Assembly: GCF_016461785.1 (NCBI RefSeq)
Contig: NZ_JAEMUH010000009.1
Location: 1 to 64,000, forward strand
From: Marinomonas ostreistagni
GTDB lineage: Bacteria; Pseudomonadota; Gammaproteobacteria; Pseudomonadales; Marinomonadaceae
Direction: 5' to 3'
Length of the DNA stretch: 64,000 nucleotides
The notes below the pieces were generated by a model. The model was given only the letters and a program-made list of their open reading frames with translations. It was not told the origin of the DNA and ran no database searches. This document shows, one piece after another, positions 27,144 through 37,578 of the stretch. Positions within the stretch are counted from its first letter, which is position 1, and each line of letters starts with the position of its first letter. Position numbers and translations under genes: made by a program.

Positions 27144-28010
27144 TTAATGAAACTCCGCTTCACCCATGGCCAGACGGATTTTCTTCATAGCGTTCTTCTC
27201 AAGCTGTCGAATACGCTCAGCAGAAACACCGTACTCATCCGCTAGATCATGCAAGGTTGCTTTATTCTCATTCAACCAACGCTTAATTAGGATGTCTCGA
27301 CTACGGTCGTCAAGCTCAAGCATCGCGCTCTCAAGGCGACGGTTGGAATCCGCTTCCCAGTTACCATGCTCAAGCACAATCGCTGGGTCGTAGCTTGAAT
27401 CTTCTAAGAAGTTAGCAGGTGCTTGGAAAGCATTATCATCATCGTCATCGCTGCCAGCGTCAAATGCCATATCAGTGGAACTCATACGGCCTTCCATCTG
27501 ACGTACCACTTCAGGGGTCACCCCTAAGTCGCTGGCAACCGATTCAACCTCGGAATTACTCAACCAAGTTAGACTCTTTTTGGCACTACGAAGATTAAAG
27601 AACATTTTGCGCTGCGCTTTCGTAGTTGCCACTTTCACAATACGCCAGTTCTTAAGAATAAATTCATGAATTTCTGCTTTGATCCAATGCACAGCAAAAG
27701 ACACCAAGCGCACCCCAACTTCAGGGTTGAATCGCTTCACTGCTTTCATTAGACCTACGTTACCCTCTTGAATCAGATCACCCTGATTCAGACCGTAGCC
27801 CGAGTAACTTTTCGCAATATGCACAACAAAGCGTAGATGAGACATGACCAGCGAGCGCGCGGCTTCTAGATCGCCCTGATAGTAAAGGCGTTCGGCTAAT
27901 TCATGTTCCTCTTCCGCTGACAAAATCGGAATGGTACTAACGGCCTGCACATACGACTCAAGATTCTGTCCTGGAGTCATCATGTCAATTGGCTGGAGAG
28001 CTTTACCCAT
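27144..28010 (-). CDS. rpoH: RNA polymerase heat-shock sigma factor (sigma-32)
   Basis: 288 residues (E. coli 284). It directs RNA polymerase to heat-shock promoters. Region 2 includes [34 protein letters not shown]-like sequence; the RpoH-specific box is [10 protein letters not shown] (about 132-141); region 4 is [21 protein letters not shown]. An acidic spacer ([10 protein letters not shown]) lies between regions 2 and 4. GAGGTG is eight bases before the ATG. It follows ftsX on the same strand after 128 bases, as in E. coli and Pseudomonas. Confidence 0.97.
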   Translation of the reverse strand: MGKALQPIDMMTPGQNLESYVQAVSTIPILSAEEEHELAERLYYQGDLEAARSLVMSHLRFVVHIAKSYSGYGLNQGDLIQEGNVGLMKAVKRFNPEVGVRLVSFAVHWIKAEIHEFILKNWRIVKVATTKAQRKMFFNLRSAKKSLTWLSNSEVESVASDLGVTPEVVRQMEGRMSSTDMAFDAGSDDDDDNAFQAPANFLEDSSYDPAIVLEHGNWEADSNRRLESAMLELDDRSRDILIKRWLNENKATLHDLADEYGVSAERIRQLEKNAMKKIRLAMGEAEFH

Positions 28011-28138
28011 TTCTATTTCACCTCTTCGTGTTCATACTGAGTATGAGAAATACTAGCAACAAAGTTCACACTATGTGTGCCGTAAATGTGGAGATTTTCG
28101 CGTTATTCGTCAATGCCAACGCGCCATTTCTTCCTCAT

Positions 28139-29158
28139 TTACTGTAATTCAATATCGCGAATATGGCGACTTACGGCAATCCAAGAACCGATCACACCAA
28201 TAAACGCGCTAATAGTTAAACACATTATAATTTCGACTGCATTAAAACTTTGCAACTCAAAGCCTGCATGGTATAGCTCAATCAAACGTTCAGCAGGTGT
28301 ACTCACCCACCACGCTAATATCATAATACATATACATGCAAACACGCCCCCTAGTACACCAAACCAAAAGCCCATGTAAAGGAAAGGGCGACGGATATAA
28401 CTGTTCGTCGCCCCAACAAGCTTCATCACGAGGACCTCATCACGACGACTTTCGACCGCCATACGTATGGTATTACCTACGATCAATAGCACGGCAATGA
28501 CTAATAGTGCAGAAATGGCGTATACAAAGCGCTGACCAAAATTGATCATAGTCGCCAAACGCTGCAACCACTCGGCATCCAATTGCGCATATTCAACCTG
28601 AGGCAAGCTTTGTAGGTGGTCACGTAAAGACTGCAGCTCAGGCAGTGTATTCAAGTCTACGATCGCTTTGGGAATGACTTTGAGCACTATCGGCAAAGGG
28701 TTTTCAGGCAGAGTCGACATTATCTGCTCGTAACCGCTGGACTGCTCAAAATAGCGCAGGCCCTCTTCTTTAGATATGTATTCAACTGACTCTACATCTG
28801 CACGGCTGGAGAGTTGGTGAGACAGAGATAAGGCCTCTGTGTCCTCTAAATTTGAAAACAGGTATAGGGAAATGACAGACTGCTGCTCCCAACGATCTGT
28901 CACAGACTGCACGTTCTTCAGTAGAACAAAAAGTCCACCAGGCAATGACAAGGAGATAGCCAATACCATCACCGTCATTAGACTGGCAAGAGGATGTCCT
29001 AGCAATCGAGTAAAGCTTTCAATCAGAAAAGCTTGATGCTGACGTAAATACAACTTGAAATCAAAGCTTGGCGCCCCCCATGCCGATTGGCGGCTATTAC
29101 TAAGGCTTTGTCGAGTTGCACCTCTTTGTATAGGACGCTGTTGTGGAGGTTTAGCCAT
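28139..29158 (-). CDS. ftsX: Cell-division permease-like protein FtsX
   Basis: 339-residue inner-membrane protein that couples the FtsE ATPase to periplasmic activators of cell-wall amidases at the division septum. After a basic, glutamine-rich cytoplasmic N-terminus there are four membrane helices (about 60-80, 210-235, 260-285, 310-330), with a large periplasmic loop between the first two, as in the family. The start codon directly abuts the ftsE stop, so translation is coupled. Confidence 0.95.
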   Translation of the reverse strand: MAKPPQQRPIQRGATRQSLSNSRQSAWGAPSFDFKLYLRQHQAFLIESFTRLLGHPLASLMTVMVLAISLSLPGGLFVLLKNVQSVTDRWEQQSVISLYLFSNLEDTEALSLSHQLSSRADVESVEYISKEEGLRYFEQSSGYEQIMSTLPENPLPIVLKVIPKAIVDLNTLPELQSLRDHLQSLPQVEYAQLDAEWLQRLATMINFGQRFVYAISALLVIAVLLIVGNTIRMAVESRRDEVLVMKLVGATNSYIRRPFLYMGFWFGVLGGVFACICIMILAWWVSTPAERLIELYHAGFELQSFNAVEIIMCLTISAFIGVIGSWIAVSRHIRDIELQ

Positions 29159-29830
29159 TTAAGCAAACCCTCCATCATTAACCATACGCCCTTGATTAAG
29201 AGTCAAGACTCGATGGCGCATTCTCGCCACTAAGGCTAAATCGTGGCTAGCGACCAATACCGTCACACCTACACGATTAAACTCTTGGAATAGATTCATA
29301 ATCTCCGCTGAGAGACGTGGATCTAGGTTACCGGTCGGCTCATCCGCCAACAGCAGTTGTGGTTTGTTCACTACCGCTCGTGCAATACCTATACGCTGTT
29401 GTTCACCGCCGGATAACGCCATAGGATTGAGCTTCTCTTTGCCTAGCAACCCCACTTTATCTAAGGCCGCACGAACGCGCTTGCCCGTCTGCTCATCGTC
29501 AGCACCACTCACCTGTAACGGTAACGCAACGTTGTGAAACACGCTTCGGTCAAACAGGAGTTGGTGGTTTTGGAAAACAACGCCCACTCGGCGACGATGA
29601 TAAGGGATAACACTTTTAGCGAGAGTTCGTAAATCAACACCATCGACCAGAATCTTGCCTGTTGTCTGACGCTCGATCATCATAATGAGCTTCATCAGAG
29701 TGCTTTTGCCAGCCCCCGAGTGACCGGTTAGAAAGGCCATCTCGCCTTGCTGCAAATGAAAACTCACCTGCGACAGTGCATCATGACCGCTTTCATACTT
29801 CTTACCTACACGCTGAAACTCAATTTCCAC
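29159..29830 (-). CDS. ftsE: Cell-division ATP-binding protein FtsE
   Basis: 223 residues (E. coli 222). Peripheral ATPase partner of FtsX. Walker A GHSGAGKST (about 36-44), signature LSGGEQQR, Walker B LLLADEPTGNLD and switch histidine in VLVASHDLALV are all present. Translation starts at a GTG (29830) preceded by AGGGGA; no ATG is available before the conserved N-terminal strand. It lies 38 bases after ftsY. Confidence 0.96.
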   Translation of the reverse strand: MEIEFQRVGKKYESGHDALSQVSFHLQQGEMAFLTGHSGAGKSTLMKLIMMIERQTTGKILVDGVDLRTLAKSVIPYHRRRVGVVFQNHQLLFDRSVFHNVALPLQVSGADDEQTGKRVRAALDKVGLLGKEKLNPMALSGGEQQRIGIARAVVNKPQLLLADEPTGNLDPRLSAEIMNLFQEFNRVGVTVLVASHDLALVARMRHRVLTLNQGRMVNDGGFA

Positions 29831-29868
29831 GCCAACATCCCCTGTGGTTGATCGATTAAATCTACCTG

Positions 29869-31170
29869 TTACTCACTATCAAATAAAGCGTCGATAAACT
29901 CTTGGGATTTAAACGGGCGTAAATCATCAGCTTGCTCACCGACACCGATGTAGCGAATCGGCAAACCAAACTGCTTCGCAATGGCAAAGATAATCCCACC
30001 TTTGGCAGTACCGTCTAACTTAGTCAAAGTAATACCCGATACACCAACCGCTTCAGTAAACAGCTTCGCTTGGCTGAGTGCATTTTGCCCAGTCGCCGCA
30101 TCCAGCACCAACATCACTTCATGTGGTGCTTCAACATCTAGCTTTTTCATGACGCGAACCACTTTTTCGAGCTCAGTCATTAGGTTTGCTTTGTTCTGTA
30201 AACGCCCAGCGGTATCTGCAATGACGATATCAACACCTTTGGATTTAGCCGACTCAATGGCGTCATAAATCACCGAAGCAGAATCCGCACCGGTATGCTG
30301 TGCGACCACGGGTACGTTGTTACGTTCACCCCATACTTGCAATTGCTCAACCGCTGCAGCGCGGAATGTATCGCCCGCTGCAAGCATGACGCTCTTGCCT
30401 TCCGCTTGGTATTTCTTCGCTAACTTACCGATCGTAGTGGTTTTACCAACACCGTTCACGCCCACCATTAAAATGACAAATGGTCCTTGCTTAGCAGTAG
30501 GGTCTAATGGCTCTTCAGAATTCACTAGAATGTCTTTTAGCTCTCCTTTTAGTGTCGCCATCAAAGCATCGGTGTCTTTCAGCTCTTTACGATTTAGTTT
30601 CTCGGTTAGCGTATTAATCAACGATTGCGTTGCCTCGACACCCACGTCAGCCATTAATAGCTGTGTTTCGAGGTCTTCCAAAAGATCATCATCGACCTTT
30701 TTACTGCCCATCAGTAATGATGACAAGCCAAAGCCACCACGAGTACGTGAAAGGCCTGCCTTAATGCGTTGAGACCAAGACAAAGTTGGGGCGGGCTCCG
30801 CTGCTTTTGGCGTTTCAACTTCGACTACGGGCTCAGGTTGGGCTGATAGCTCAACGGCTACGTCCGGCTCAGAGACTTCTGTGGTTTGCCCTTCGTCAGT
30901 CGACACACTAGTCTGTTCTGTTGAATCCGCTTCAGCTTGGACCGAGGTCTTGCTTACAGTTTCTTCATCGGCTGGCTCCTTTGCTTCGGCAACAGATTCT
31001 GTGGGCTTTTGTTTCGCTGCTTTGATATCGGCATCCATGCTCTTCATCACTGAACGCTTGATGTAAAAAGCAATAATGGCCAGTAAAACACCCAAGCCAA
31101 TTGGTGCAAAACGAGCATATTCACCAAAGTAAGGGGTTAAATAAGCGATAATCTGATCTACAAGTTCCAT
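29869..31170 (-). CDS. ftsY: Signal recognition particle receptor FtsY
   Basis: 433 residues. GTPase that receives SRP-bound ribosomes at the inner membrane. It has an acidic, Glu/Val/Thr-rich linker (A domain, about 45-125), an N domain from about 130, and a G domain with GVNGVGKTTTIGKLA (P-loop), DTFRAAA, DTAGRLQNK and TKLDGTAKGG. Unlike E. coli FtsY, the first 40 residues contain a plausible membrane helix (about 22-38, APIGLGVLLAIIAFYI) followed by KR, suggesting direct membrane anchoring. It is the first gene of the ftsYEX run. Confidence 0.95.
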   Translation of the reverse strand: MELVDQIIAYLTPYFGEYARFAPIGLGVLLAIIAFYIKRSVMKSMDADIKAAKQKPTESVAEAKEPADEETVSKTSVQAEADSTEQTSVSTDEGQTTEVSEPDVAVELSAQPEPVVEVETPKAAEPAPTLSWSQRIKAGLSRTRGGFGLSSLLMGSKKVDDDLLEDLETQLLMADVGVEATQSLINTLTEKLNRKELKDTDALMATLKGELKDILVNSEEPLDPTAKQGPFVILMVGVNGVGKTTTIGKLAKKYQAEGKSVMLAAGDTFRAAAVEQLQVWGERNNVPVVAQHTGADSASVIYDAIESAKSKGVDIVIADTAGRLQNKANLMTELEKVVRVMKKLDVEAPHEVMLVLDAATGQNALSQAKLFTEAVGVSGITLTKLDGTAKGGIIFAIAKQFGLPIRYIGVGEQADDLRPFKSQEFIDALFDSE

Positions 31171-31350
31171 TCACATCTCTCTAAATTGATCCCAATGGAT
31201 GGGTAACTAAATCGCGACGTCTCAAGCAGGTCTAGCCGTTTTAGACGATGGGTGCGTTAAAAGCGGTGATTTTAGCATCATTCCTATTGGCAAAAAGCCC
31301 CACTTTCGTGGAAAAATGTACCTAATCTTTCTCATTCAGCGACTTTTACC

Positions 31351-32640
31351 ATGTTTAATCGCGATAAACCGTTATTTAGCCGCCCTGTTCTAGCCGTCAT
31401 CATCGTTGTAACGACCCTGGCTGTTTGGCTACTCAATTTAACTGATCCTAGGACCGTACTCGAACAACCCTCCGTAGAGTCATGGAAAACCGACAGTGGT
31501 ATACCTGTTTATTGGGTCACACAGAACTCTTGGTCTGGCAGCGATAAAGTCGAGATGGCGATCGTGTTTCATGCTGAAACATCAACCCCCTCTTTAACAC
31601 AAGCCACCTGGGAACGCCTCACCGGCGCAACACTGCCTCTGAGCACAGCAACGATCAATCAGCGTCTCACGCCCTTGGCTGCGAAAGCAGATAGTCATTA
31701 CGACCCTCAACAGCAAACACTTCAAGTTTCATTTAGTAATCAAGAACAATATCTTGGCGCTACTATGAGAGTTTTAGACGCCTGGCTTAATCGGACCCAG
31801 TTTAAGTACTCCTCTTTGCAAAATAACATCCGCTTAACCAACCAAAATATGGCCAACCAGCAACTTCTGCTTCAGCTTTGGCCTGAATATAATGCCTCTC
31901 AGACAAACAACTTAGAGGGCCTTTCTCCAGATTTATTGAGTCAACACCTCCAAACCATAAAGCAGGCTGTTTCTCATATAACGCTTGCAGGAACGCTAAA
32001 TGACACGTCTAAAGCACAGCTTAAAAGCGCCTTAAATAGATTAACAGCCCATATGGCACTTAAAGCACCGCCCTCCAATTGGGAAAGTAGCGTGCAAAGC
32101 AGCGTAAGCATACTTGGGCAGCAAGAGTTACAGGCATTTTATGGCGCAATGACAATTACCCCCCTACTATCTGTAACCGATTGGCTGGCCTTACAAATTT
32201 TGGCAAAAGACTCCTTAGATCGCCAAAAGCAAGCGCTTAACAGTACAGTTGGCCAATGGCAGCTTCATTTATCCCCTTGGCAGCCCTATGTCACTTGGCA
32301 ATTACAGGCACCACAATCTGTTTTAGCCTCTGCTAGCCAGTCATCAGACCCAGAATCCAGCTGGGTTGTACCAAGCTCTCTGCCTAGCTACCAAAACGCT
32401 GACGCTTTTATTGAGTTAAAGCAGCAGCTTTTGGCACAGCTATCCCAATTGAGTCAAAATCCTACTTGGTGGGCTGCAATAGGAAGTCGAGTGGCTTACC
32501 CTAATTCTGCACTAGACTTAGAGTCTTTTGCTGAGCACTACAGTGATGCAGCAAACTCTTTTACAATGTCGCAATACCAAGCTGCAATCGACCGATTGCT
32601 CATTATTTCATCTCGCCAAGAAGTGTTAGTTAAATTATGA
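31351..32640 (+). CDS. Membrane-anchored M16 peptidase-like protein lacking the catalytic motif
   Basis: 429 residues with one N-terminal membrane helix (about 13-30), so probably anchored in the inner membrane with the bulk in the periplasm. Its place between ftsY and rsmD is where pseudomonads carry M16 zinc-peptidase genes, and the VEMAIVFHAET start of the fold looks M16-like. The HxxEH zinc motif is absent: the expected region reads SLTQATWERLTG. The sequence is Gln/Ser/Leu-rich and poorly conserved in appearance. If the assignment is right it is a non-catalytic subunit or a relic. It overlaps rsmD by four bases (ATGA). Confidence 0.6.
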   Translation: MFNRDKPLFSRPVLAVIIVVTTLAVWLLNLTDPRTVLEQPSVESWKTDSGIPVYWVTQNSWSGSDKVEMAIVFHAETSTPSLTQATWERLTGATLPLSTATINQRLTPLAAKADSHYDPQQQTLQVSFSNQEQYLGATMRVLDAWLNRTQFKYSSLQNNIRLTNQNMANQQLLLQLWPEYNASQTNNLEGLSPDLLSQHLQTIKQAVSHITLAGTLNDTSKAQLKSALNRLTAHMALKAPPSNWESSVQSSVSILGQQELQAFYGAMTITPLLSVTDWLALQILAKDSLDRQKQALNSTVGQWQLHLSPWQPYVTWQLQAPQSVLASASQSSDPESSWVVPSSLPSYQNADAFIELKQQLLAQLSQLSQNPTWWAAIGSRVAYPNSALDLESFAEHYSDAANSFTMSQYQAAIDRLLIISSRQEVLVKL

Positions 32641-33236
32641 AGAAACCTTCCTCTCACGCCCGTCCGAAACCTGCAACCAAAGGCGGTGCGTCCAAACTTC
32701 GTATTATTGGTGGAGAGTGGCGTTCAAGGCAGCTCCCAATTCTAGAGCTTGAGGGCCTGCGACCTACAACAGATAGAGTGAGAGAAACCGTATTCAACTG
32801 GTTGAACTTCGAGGTGCCTGGAGCAAAATGCTTAGACTTGTTCAGTGGCTCTGGTGCATTAGGTTTAGAAGCGCTCTCTCGCGGTGCAAAAGAGTGCACC
32901 TTCGTGGAGCTAAACAAAGCTGTCGCCAGGCAAATTCAAACAAATTTAAGTACCTTGAATGCACATAATGGTCATGTTCTAAACATGGACGCTTTAAGCT
33001 TCTTACAAACGGAAAAAACACCTTACGACATTATTTTCCTAGACCCTCCATTTCGTAAGGGGCTGCTAGAGCAAATCTTGCCTAAGTTAGAGGGTAACTG
33101 GTTGTCTGATAAGGCATATATTTACATTGAAAGGGAAAGTGAAAACCCACTAACAGAGCTCCCAGAACATTGGCAACTGAAAAAAGAAAAGCGTGCAGGT
33201 CAATTGACGTTTGCGCTTTATCAAGTTTTGGTTTAA
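32637..33236 (+). CDS. rsmD: 16S rRNA (guanine966-N2)-methyltransferase
   Basis: 199 residues (E. coli 198). It methylates G966 of 16S rRNA. The family opening LRIIGGEWRSRQL is at about 21-33, followed by LRPTTDRVRETVFNWL, the SAM motif CLDLFSGSGALGLEALSRGA (about 60-79) and the catalytic FLDPPF (an NPPY-type motif). A short basic N-terminal extension (SSHARPKPATKGGASK) precedes it. It is translationally coupled to the M16-like gene. Confidence 0.95.
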   Translation: MKKPSSHARPKPATKGGASKLRIIGGEWRSRQLPILELEGLRPTTDRVRETVFNWLNFEVPGAKCLDLFSGSGALGLEALSRGAKECTFVELNKAVARQIQTNLSTLNAHNGHVLNMDALSFLQTEKTPYDIIFLDPPFRKGLLEQILPKLEGNWLSDKAYIYIERESENPLTELPEHWQLKKEKRAGQLTFALYQVLV

Positions 33237-33241
33237 GTCCA

Positions 33242-33271
33242 TTGACAAAATGTGCACGATGCTTGCATATA
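33242..33271 (+). promoter_or_regulatory. Candidate promoter of the second chemoreceptor
   Basis: A perfect -35 TTGACA (33242-33247) is followed after 17-18 bases by TGCATATA, a modest -10. It lies 58 bases before the chemoreceptor start codon. Confidence 0.4.
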
Positions 33272-33328
33272 GGTGTTCAGTTGCTCTATTTTTGAGCAGA
33301 GCTGTACAAAATTGGTCGAGGGTGCTGT

Positions 33329-35221
33329 ATGTTGAACAACTTGTCTTTTAGAGCCAAACTCATGCTGCTGCTGGCATGTGCTATTGCTGGCTTCATTTTG
33401 GTTACATGGGTTGCTGTTCGCGGCATGAATGCACAACAAGATGCAAATCAGCAACTACGCGTCTACGGAGATGTTGGATCGGGAGTAGACAAAATCAGCT
33501 TAGGCATTTTGGAAGCAGCCGATCAGTTGCGCAGCTTAAGCAATGAAAACTTTGCTCAATACCAAACCATGCTTAGCAAGCAAAAGTCGGAAGATTTAGA
33601 TATCTTAGAAAAAGATATCCAACTCATTGACCAGCCAGAACTAGATCAAGCCCTGCAAGACTCTAAAGTGAAGCTCTCTGCTTATGCGGACTCCTTATTG
33701 CTCATTGCCGAAAATTTAAACACGACAGGGTTTAATAACCAGTCAGGGCTTAAAGGAGACATTACACGTTTAGGTGATGAGATCTCTACTAGCATTGAGC
33801 GTCTTAGCTTACTCAAAAAAGAATTTATCAATGCTCGCAAGTTCGAAGCAGTGTATCTAAGTGAGCCTTCAGAGACCGTATTACAAGACTTTGAGAAGAG
33901 CTTTGCTCGCTTTCAATCAAAAGTAGAGAACTTTGGCTTTAACGACACCATCGGTGCCGTCGCGCAGCAATACTACGACGCCATCATGAGCTATGGCCCA
34001 GCGTTCGCAAGCTTAAAAAGTGCTGAGGCACAATTTGATGAGAGCAAAAATGCTTTCGCAGAAGCGCAATTCCAGCTCGCAGAGCTGATCGGCCAATATG
34101 TTAAAGAAGCAGAGCTAGCGTCAGATCAGCAGAGTCAACAATCGTTGGTGACACTTTTAATCGTCAGCGTTGGTGTATCAATCGTTTCTATTTTGCTTAT
34201 GCTAAGCATTGGTCGTAGTGCCCGTAACACCCTAATGAAAGTCATCGCTGACTTAACCAAGGTGAAAGAAGGTGATATGACGGCACAGGCATCGATTAAC
34301 CATAAACGAAACGATGAATTTGATGCCTTAAGCCAGTCGTTAAATGAAATGACTGGGGGCCTAGGCGGCGTATTGTCAGAAGTGGTCAACACTACCTCAA
34401 ACGTCAGCACCATGATCGACGAACTGAATGGCGCCATTACCAATATTGCTGACAATAACCGCTCAGTAACCGATAGAACAAAATCACTCGCCGTCGCCAC
34501 CGACGATATATCCAGCCGAATCACACACCTATCCTCCACGACAGACGAATTACGAGAGCACTCAAGCGAAACTTACGAGTCCGCTAAAGCAGGTGCGAAA
34601 ACCATTCGCGTGGTATTAGATAACCTCAACGGAACAGTCGAAGCTGTGAACCTAACAGGTAAACAGCTAGATGAACTGGGCCGGTTGTCTTCGGACATTG
34701 ATAACGTCATCGGCATGATTAATGATCTTGCGAATCAAACTAACCTACTGGCGTTGAATGCTGCCATCGAGGCCGCTCGTGCAGGGGAAGCAGGCCGTGG
34801 TTTCTCGGTCGTTGCGGACGAAGTGCGCTCTTTGGCGGAGAAAACCGTCGACGCCACTTCAAAAATTACCGAGATTGTTGGAACGATTCAAAGCTCAACT
34901 CAGACCGCTATCAGCACCATGGAGCAAGGCCAAGAACGCCTTCGCGTCATTGAACAAAACGGTGGCGAGGCAGAAGAAGCCATTCGAGTCATTGAAAACA
35001 ATGCCCAAACCAGCTCTCAAGCTTCAGACCAAATGGCGACATCAATCCAAGATGTGGCCAGTACTGCGGTGCAAATGAGCACTGAAATGGACCAAATCGC
35101 CCAACAGTTAGGTGAAGACAGCCACTCGATTGAATTGATAGTAAATAGCGCACATCAGATTCATGGTTTGGCCAGCACACTGGCCGACAAAACTCGTGTG
35201 TTCACTCTTAAAAACTCATAG
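33329..35221 (+). CDS. Methyl-accepting chemotaxis protein
   Basis: 630-residue chemoreceptor. First membrane helix about 9-30, helical periplasmic sensor region about 31-268, second helix about 271-294 ([19 protein letters not shown]), HAMP domain to about 350 ([24 protein letters not shown]-like), then the coiled-coil signalling domain with the CheA/CheW tip at about 457-507 ([20 protein letters not shown]). The periplasmic part looks like the helical-bimodular (HBM) type by length and helicity, but this is not certain. It is unrelated in sensor sequence to the receptor at 4493. The ATG at 33329 has a weak GAGGGTG upstream, and the gene ends at a strong terminator. Confidence 0.92.
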   Translation: MLNNLSFRAKLMLLLACAIAGFILVTWVAVRGMNAQQDANQQLRVYGDVGSGVDKISLGILEAADQLRSLSNENFAQYQTMLSKQKSEDLDILEKDIQLIDQPELDQALQDSKVKLSAYADSLLLIAENLNTTGFNNQSGLKGDITRLGDEISTSIERLSLLKKEFINARKFEAVYLSEPSETVLQDFEKSFARFQSKVENFGFNDTIGAVAQQYYDAIMSYGPAFASLKSAEAQFDESKNAFAEAQFQLAELIGQYVKEAELASDQQSQQSLVTLLIVSVGVSIVSILLMLSIGRSARNTLMKVIADLTKVKEGDMTAQASINHKRNDEFDALSQSLNEMTGGLGGVLSEVVNTTSNVSTMIDELNGAITNIADNNRSVTDRTKSLAVATDDISSRITHLSSTTDELREHSSETYESAKAGAKTIRVVLDNLNGTVEAVNLTGKQLDELGRLSSDIDNVIGMINDLANQTNLLALNAAIEAARAGEAGRGFSVVADEVRSLAEKTVDATSKITEIVGTIQSSTQTAISTMEQGQERLRVIEQNGGEAEEAIRVIENNAQTSSQASDQMATSIQDVASTAVQMSTEMDQIAQQLGEDSHSIELIVNSAHQIHGLASTLADKTRVFTLKNS

Positions 35222-35228
35222 CAATATT

Positions 35229-35256
35229 GCCGCCCCGAGGCCTCGGGGCGGCTTTT
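35229..35256 (+). terminator. Intrinsic terminator of the second chemoreceptor gene
   Basis: GC-rich perfect palindrome (35229-35252) followed by TTTT, eight bases after the stop codon. Confidence 0.9.
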
Positions 35257-35372
35257 ACCCACATCCGCTTGAAGCCCTCTTGCGCAAACGCTAGACTGTG
35301 CCTCCATTTAATTAAAATGCGTTAGACCGCGGTTCTGCGGTATTCAAACTTTCATTAGGACACGCTACACCT

Positions 35373-36530
35373 ATGCCGGAAACCATTCCTGTCGATTCAG
35401 TCGGGCTTGTCACACCTCAGGTGGCACATTTTGATGAGCCGCTTGTGCTTGCGTGCGGACAAACCCTGCCAAATTATCAGTTGATCTACGAAACGTACGG
35501 TCAATTGAACGCTGACGCCAGCAATGCAGTGCTTATCTGCCATGCTTTAAGTGGCGACCATCACGCGGCAGGATACCACAGCATGGAAGATAAAAAGCCA
35601 GGCTGGTGGGATACAGCAATAGGCCCAGGTAAACCTATTGATACCAATACCTTTTTCGTCATCAGCCTAAACAATCTAGGAGGCTGCTGTGGCAGTACGG
35701 GACCAACGACCGTTAACCCAGCTACGGGTAACGTGTGGGGGGCCGAATTCCCAATGGTGACCGTGGAAGACTGGGTTGAAACCCAAGCTCGCCTTGCCGA
35801 TCGTTTTGGCATTAAGCAGTTTGCAGCGATCGTTGGCGGTAGCTTAGGAGGTATGCAAGTGCTTGAGTGGAGTATTCGCTACCCTGATCGTTTACGTGGA
35901 GCAGCGATCATCGCCTCAGCACCGAAGCTTTCAACACAGAATATCGCCTTTAACGAAGTGGCACGTCAGTCGATCCGCCGAGATCCTGAGTTCCATGGCG
36001 GTAACTATCAAAGCCATGACACTATCCCGACGAACGGTTTAGGTTTAGCGCGCATGTTAGGGCACATCACCTATTTGTCAGACGACTCCATGGGTAATAA
36101 GTTTGGCCGACAAATGCGTCACGATACTTACCAGTACAACTACGAAGTCGAGTTCGAAGTAGAAAGCTACCTGCGCTACCAAGGCGAGGCCTTTACCAAA
36201 CGCTTTGATGCCAACACCTACATGTTGATGACCAAAGCGTTGGATTACTTTGACCCTGCTGCCCGAGAAGGCGGTGATTTGGCTAAGGTGCTGAGCAAAG
36301 CGCAATGTGAATTCCTACTGGTGTCGTTCACGACGGACTGGCGTTTCTCACCAGAGCGCAGCGAAGAAATTGTCGATGCCTTAATCCGCTCAGGAAAACA
36401 TGTAAGTTACACCAAAATCGAAGCGATTGAAGGCCACGATGCATTCCTATTTCCGATTCCTCGTTACATGGCAGCCCTGCGTGGCTTCTTAGGTCGAGCA
36501 GCAAAACACCTTCCGAAGGAGAATGCCTAA
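35373..36530 (+). CDS. metX: Homoserine O-acyltransferase MetX (probably succinyl-transferring)
   Basis: 385-residue alpha/beta hydrolase-fold enzyme that activates homoserine for methionine synthesis. Nucleophile serine is in GGSLGGMQ (about residue 152), the catalytic aspartate in TTDWRFSPE and the histidine in GHDAFL near the end. The start region includes [17 protein letters not shown]. In Pseudomonas-type gammaproteobacteria MetX next to MetW uses succinyl-CoA; that substrate is inferred from context. It is directly followed by metW with no gap. Confidence 0.93.
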   Translation: MPETIPVDSVGLVTPQVAHFDEPLVLACGQTLPNYQLIYETYGQLNADASNAVLICHALSGDHHAAGYHSMEDKKPGWWDTAIGPGKPIDTNTFFVISLNNLGGCCGSTGPTTVNPATGNVWGAEFPMVTVEDWVETQARLADRFGIKQFAAIVGGSLGGMQVLEWSIRYPDRLRGAAIIASAPKLSTQNIAFNEVARQSIRRDPEFHGGNYQSHDTIPTNGLGLARMLGHITYLSDDSMGNKFGRQMRHDTYQYNYEVEFEVESYLRYQGEAFTKRFDANTYMLMTKALDYFDPAAREGGDLAKVLSKAQCEFLLVSFTTDWRFSPERSEEIVDALIRSGKHVSYTKIEAIEGHDAFLFPIPRYMAALRGFLGRAAKHLPKENA

Positions 36531-37121
36531 ATGCGCGCGGATCTCGAATTAATCAGCGATTGGGTCGCTCCCAATACACGTGTGCTTGACTTGGGTTGTG
36601 GTAACGGTGCGTTATTAAGCCACCTATCAGAGCATAAAAATGTCACCGGCTATGGCCTTGAAATCGATGCAGAGAACATTAACGTCTGTATCGAAAAAGG
36701 CATTCCAGTGCTTGAGCAAGACATTGATGAAGGCCTAAAGAACTTTGAGAATCAAAGTTTCGATGTGGTGATTATGGCCCATGCGCTACAGCAATTCCGT
36801 CGTCCTGACCTACTGTTAGACGAAATGCTACGTATTGGTAAAGAAGCGATCATTACCTTCCCGAACTTTGGTCACTGGCGCAACCGTGTGCACTTAGGTA
36901 TCAAAGGTCACATGCCGGTGTCTGAGTTTTTGCCATACAACTGGTACGACACGCCCAACATCCACTTCTGTACTTTTAAAGATTTTCGCGACTTATGTCA
37001 GTCAAAAGGCTTAAAAGTACAACGCTGGGCCGCGGTTGACGGACAATTACGCGATCACTGGTGGACTCGCTTAATGCCCAACTTATTTAGCGAGACTGCT
37101 ATCTTTAAAGTCAGCCGCTAA
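36531..37121 (+). CDS. metW: Methionine biosynthesis protein MetW
   Basis: 196-residue class I methyltransferase-like protein. The SAM-type motif VLDLGCGNGALLSHL lies at about 20-34, with the family signatures VTGYGLEID and ITFPNFGHWRNR. MetW is required together with MetX for homoserine acylation in several proteobacteria. Its ATG immediately follows the metX stop, so the two are coupled. Confidence 0.95.
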   Translation: MRADLELISDWVAPNTRVLDLGCGNGALLSHLSEHKNVTGYGLEIDAENINVCIEKGIPVLEQDIDEGLKNFENQSFDVVIMAHALQQFRRPDLLLDEMLRIGKEAIITFPNFGHWRNRVHLGIKGHMPVSEFLPYNWYDTPNIHFCTFKDFRDLCQSKGLKVQRWAAVDGQLRDHWWTRLMPNLFSETAIFKVSR

Positions 37122-37136
37122 ATTAGGAGCTCTGTT

Positions 37137-37568
37137 ATGAAATGGTTATTAGGCGTTGTTAGCGCCTTGATGATGTCCGCTGTGCAAGCCGATCAAGTGA
37201 CGCAGTTTGGTGACTACCAACTACACTACAACACCTTTGAGTCCACTTTCCTAACGCCCGAGATAGCCCACCAATATGGTCTGACCCGCACCAAGGGTCA
37301 GGCGTTATTAAATGTTGCGGTAACCACCCAAACCGAAGGTGAGCTACCACAATCGCAACGCGCACTGGTCAGTGCTAATGTAAAAAACTTATTAGGACAA
37401 ATTGTCTCACTATCTTTTATAACCATCGAAGAAGGCGATGCGGTGTACTATTTAGCACCGTTTACCAAGACCGATGATGAAATCTTAACGTTCACGGTTA
37501 ACGCTAAATTAAGTGCCGATAGCGCACCGATGACTGTGAATTTCCAACGCCACTTTTACGTGGACTAA
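37137..37568 (+). CDS. DUF4426 periplasmic protein
   Basis: 143 residues with a signal peptide ending about residue 18 (SAVQA-DQ). The mature domain contains the DUF4426 opening [21 protein letters not shown] and ends in FQRHFYVD. Its function is unknown, but the gene lies between metW and rdgB in many pseudomonads. TAGGAG precedes the ATG by seven bases. It is probably part of one transcript from metX to hemW. Confidence 0.85.
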   Translation: MKWLLGVVSALMMSAVQADQVTQFGDYQLHYNTFESTFLTPEIAHQYGLTRTKGQALLNVAVTTQTEGELPQSQRALVSANVKNLLGQIVSLSFITIEEGDAVYYLAPFTKTDDEILTFTVNAKLSADSAPMTVNFQRHFYVD

Positions 37569-37578
37569 AGGTATTCCA

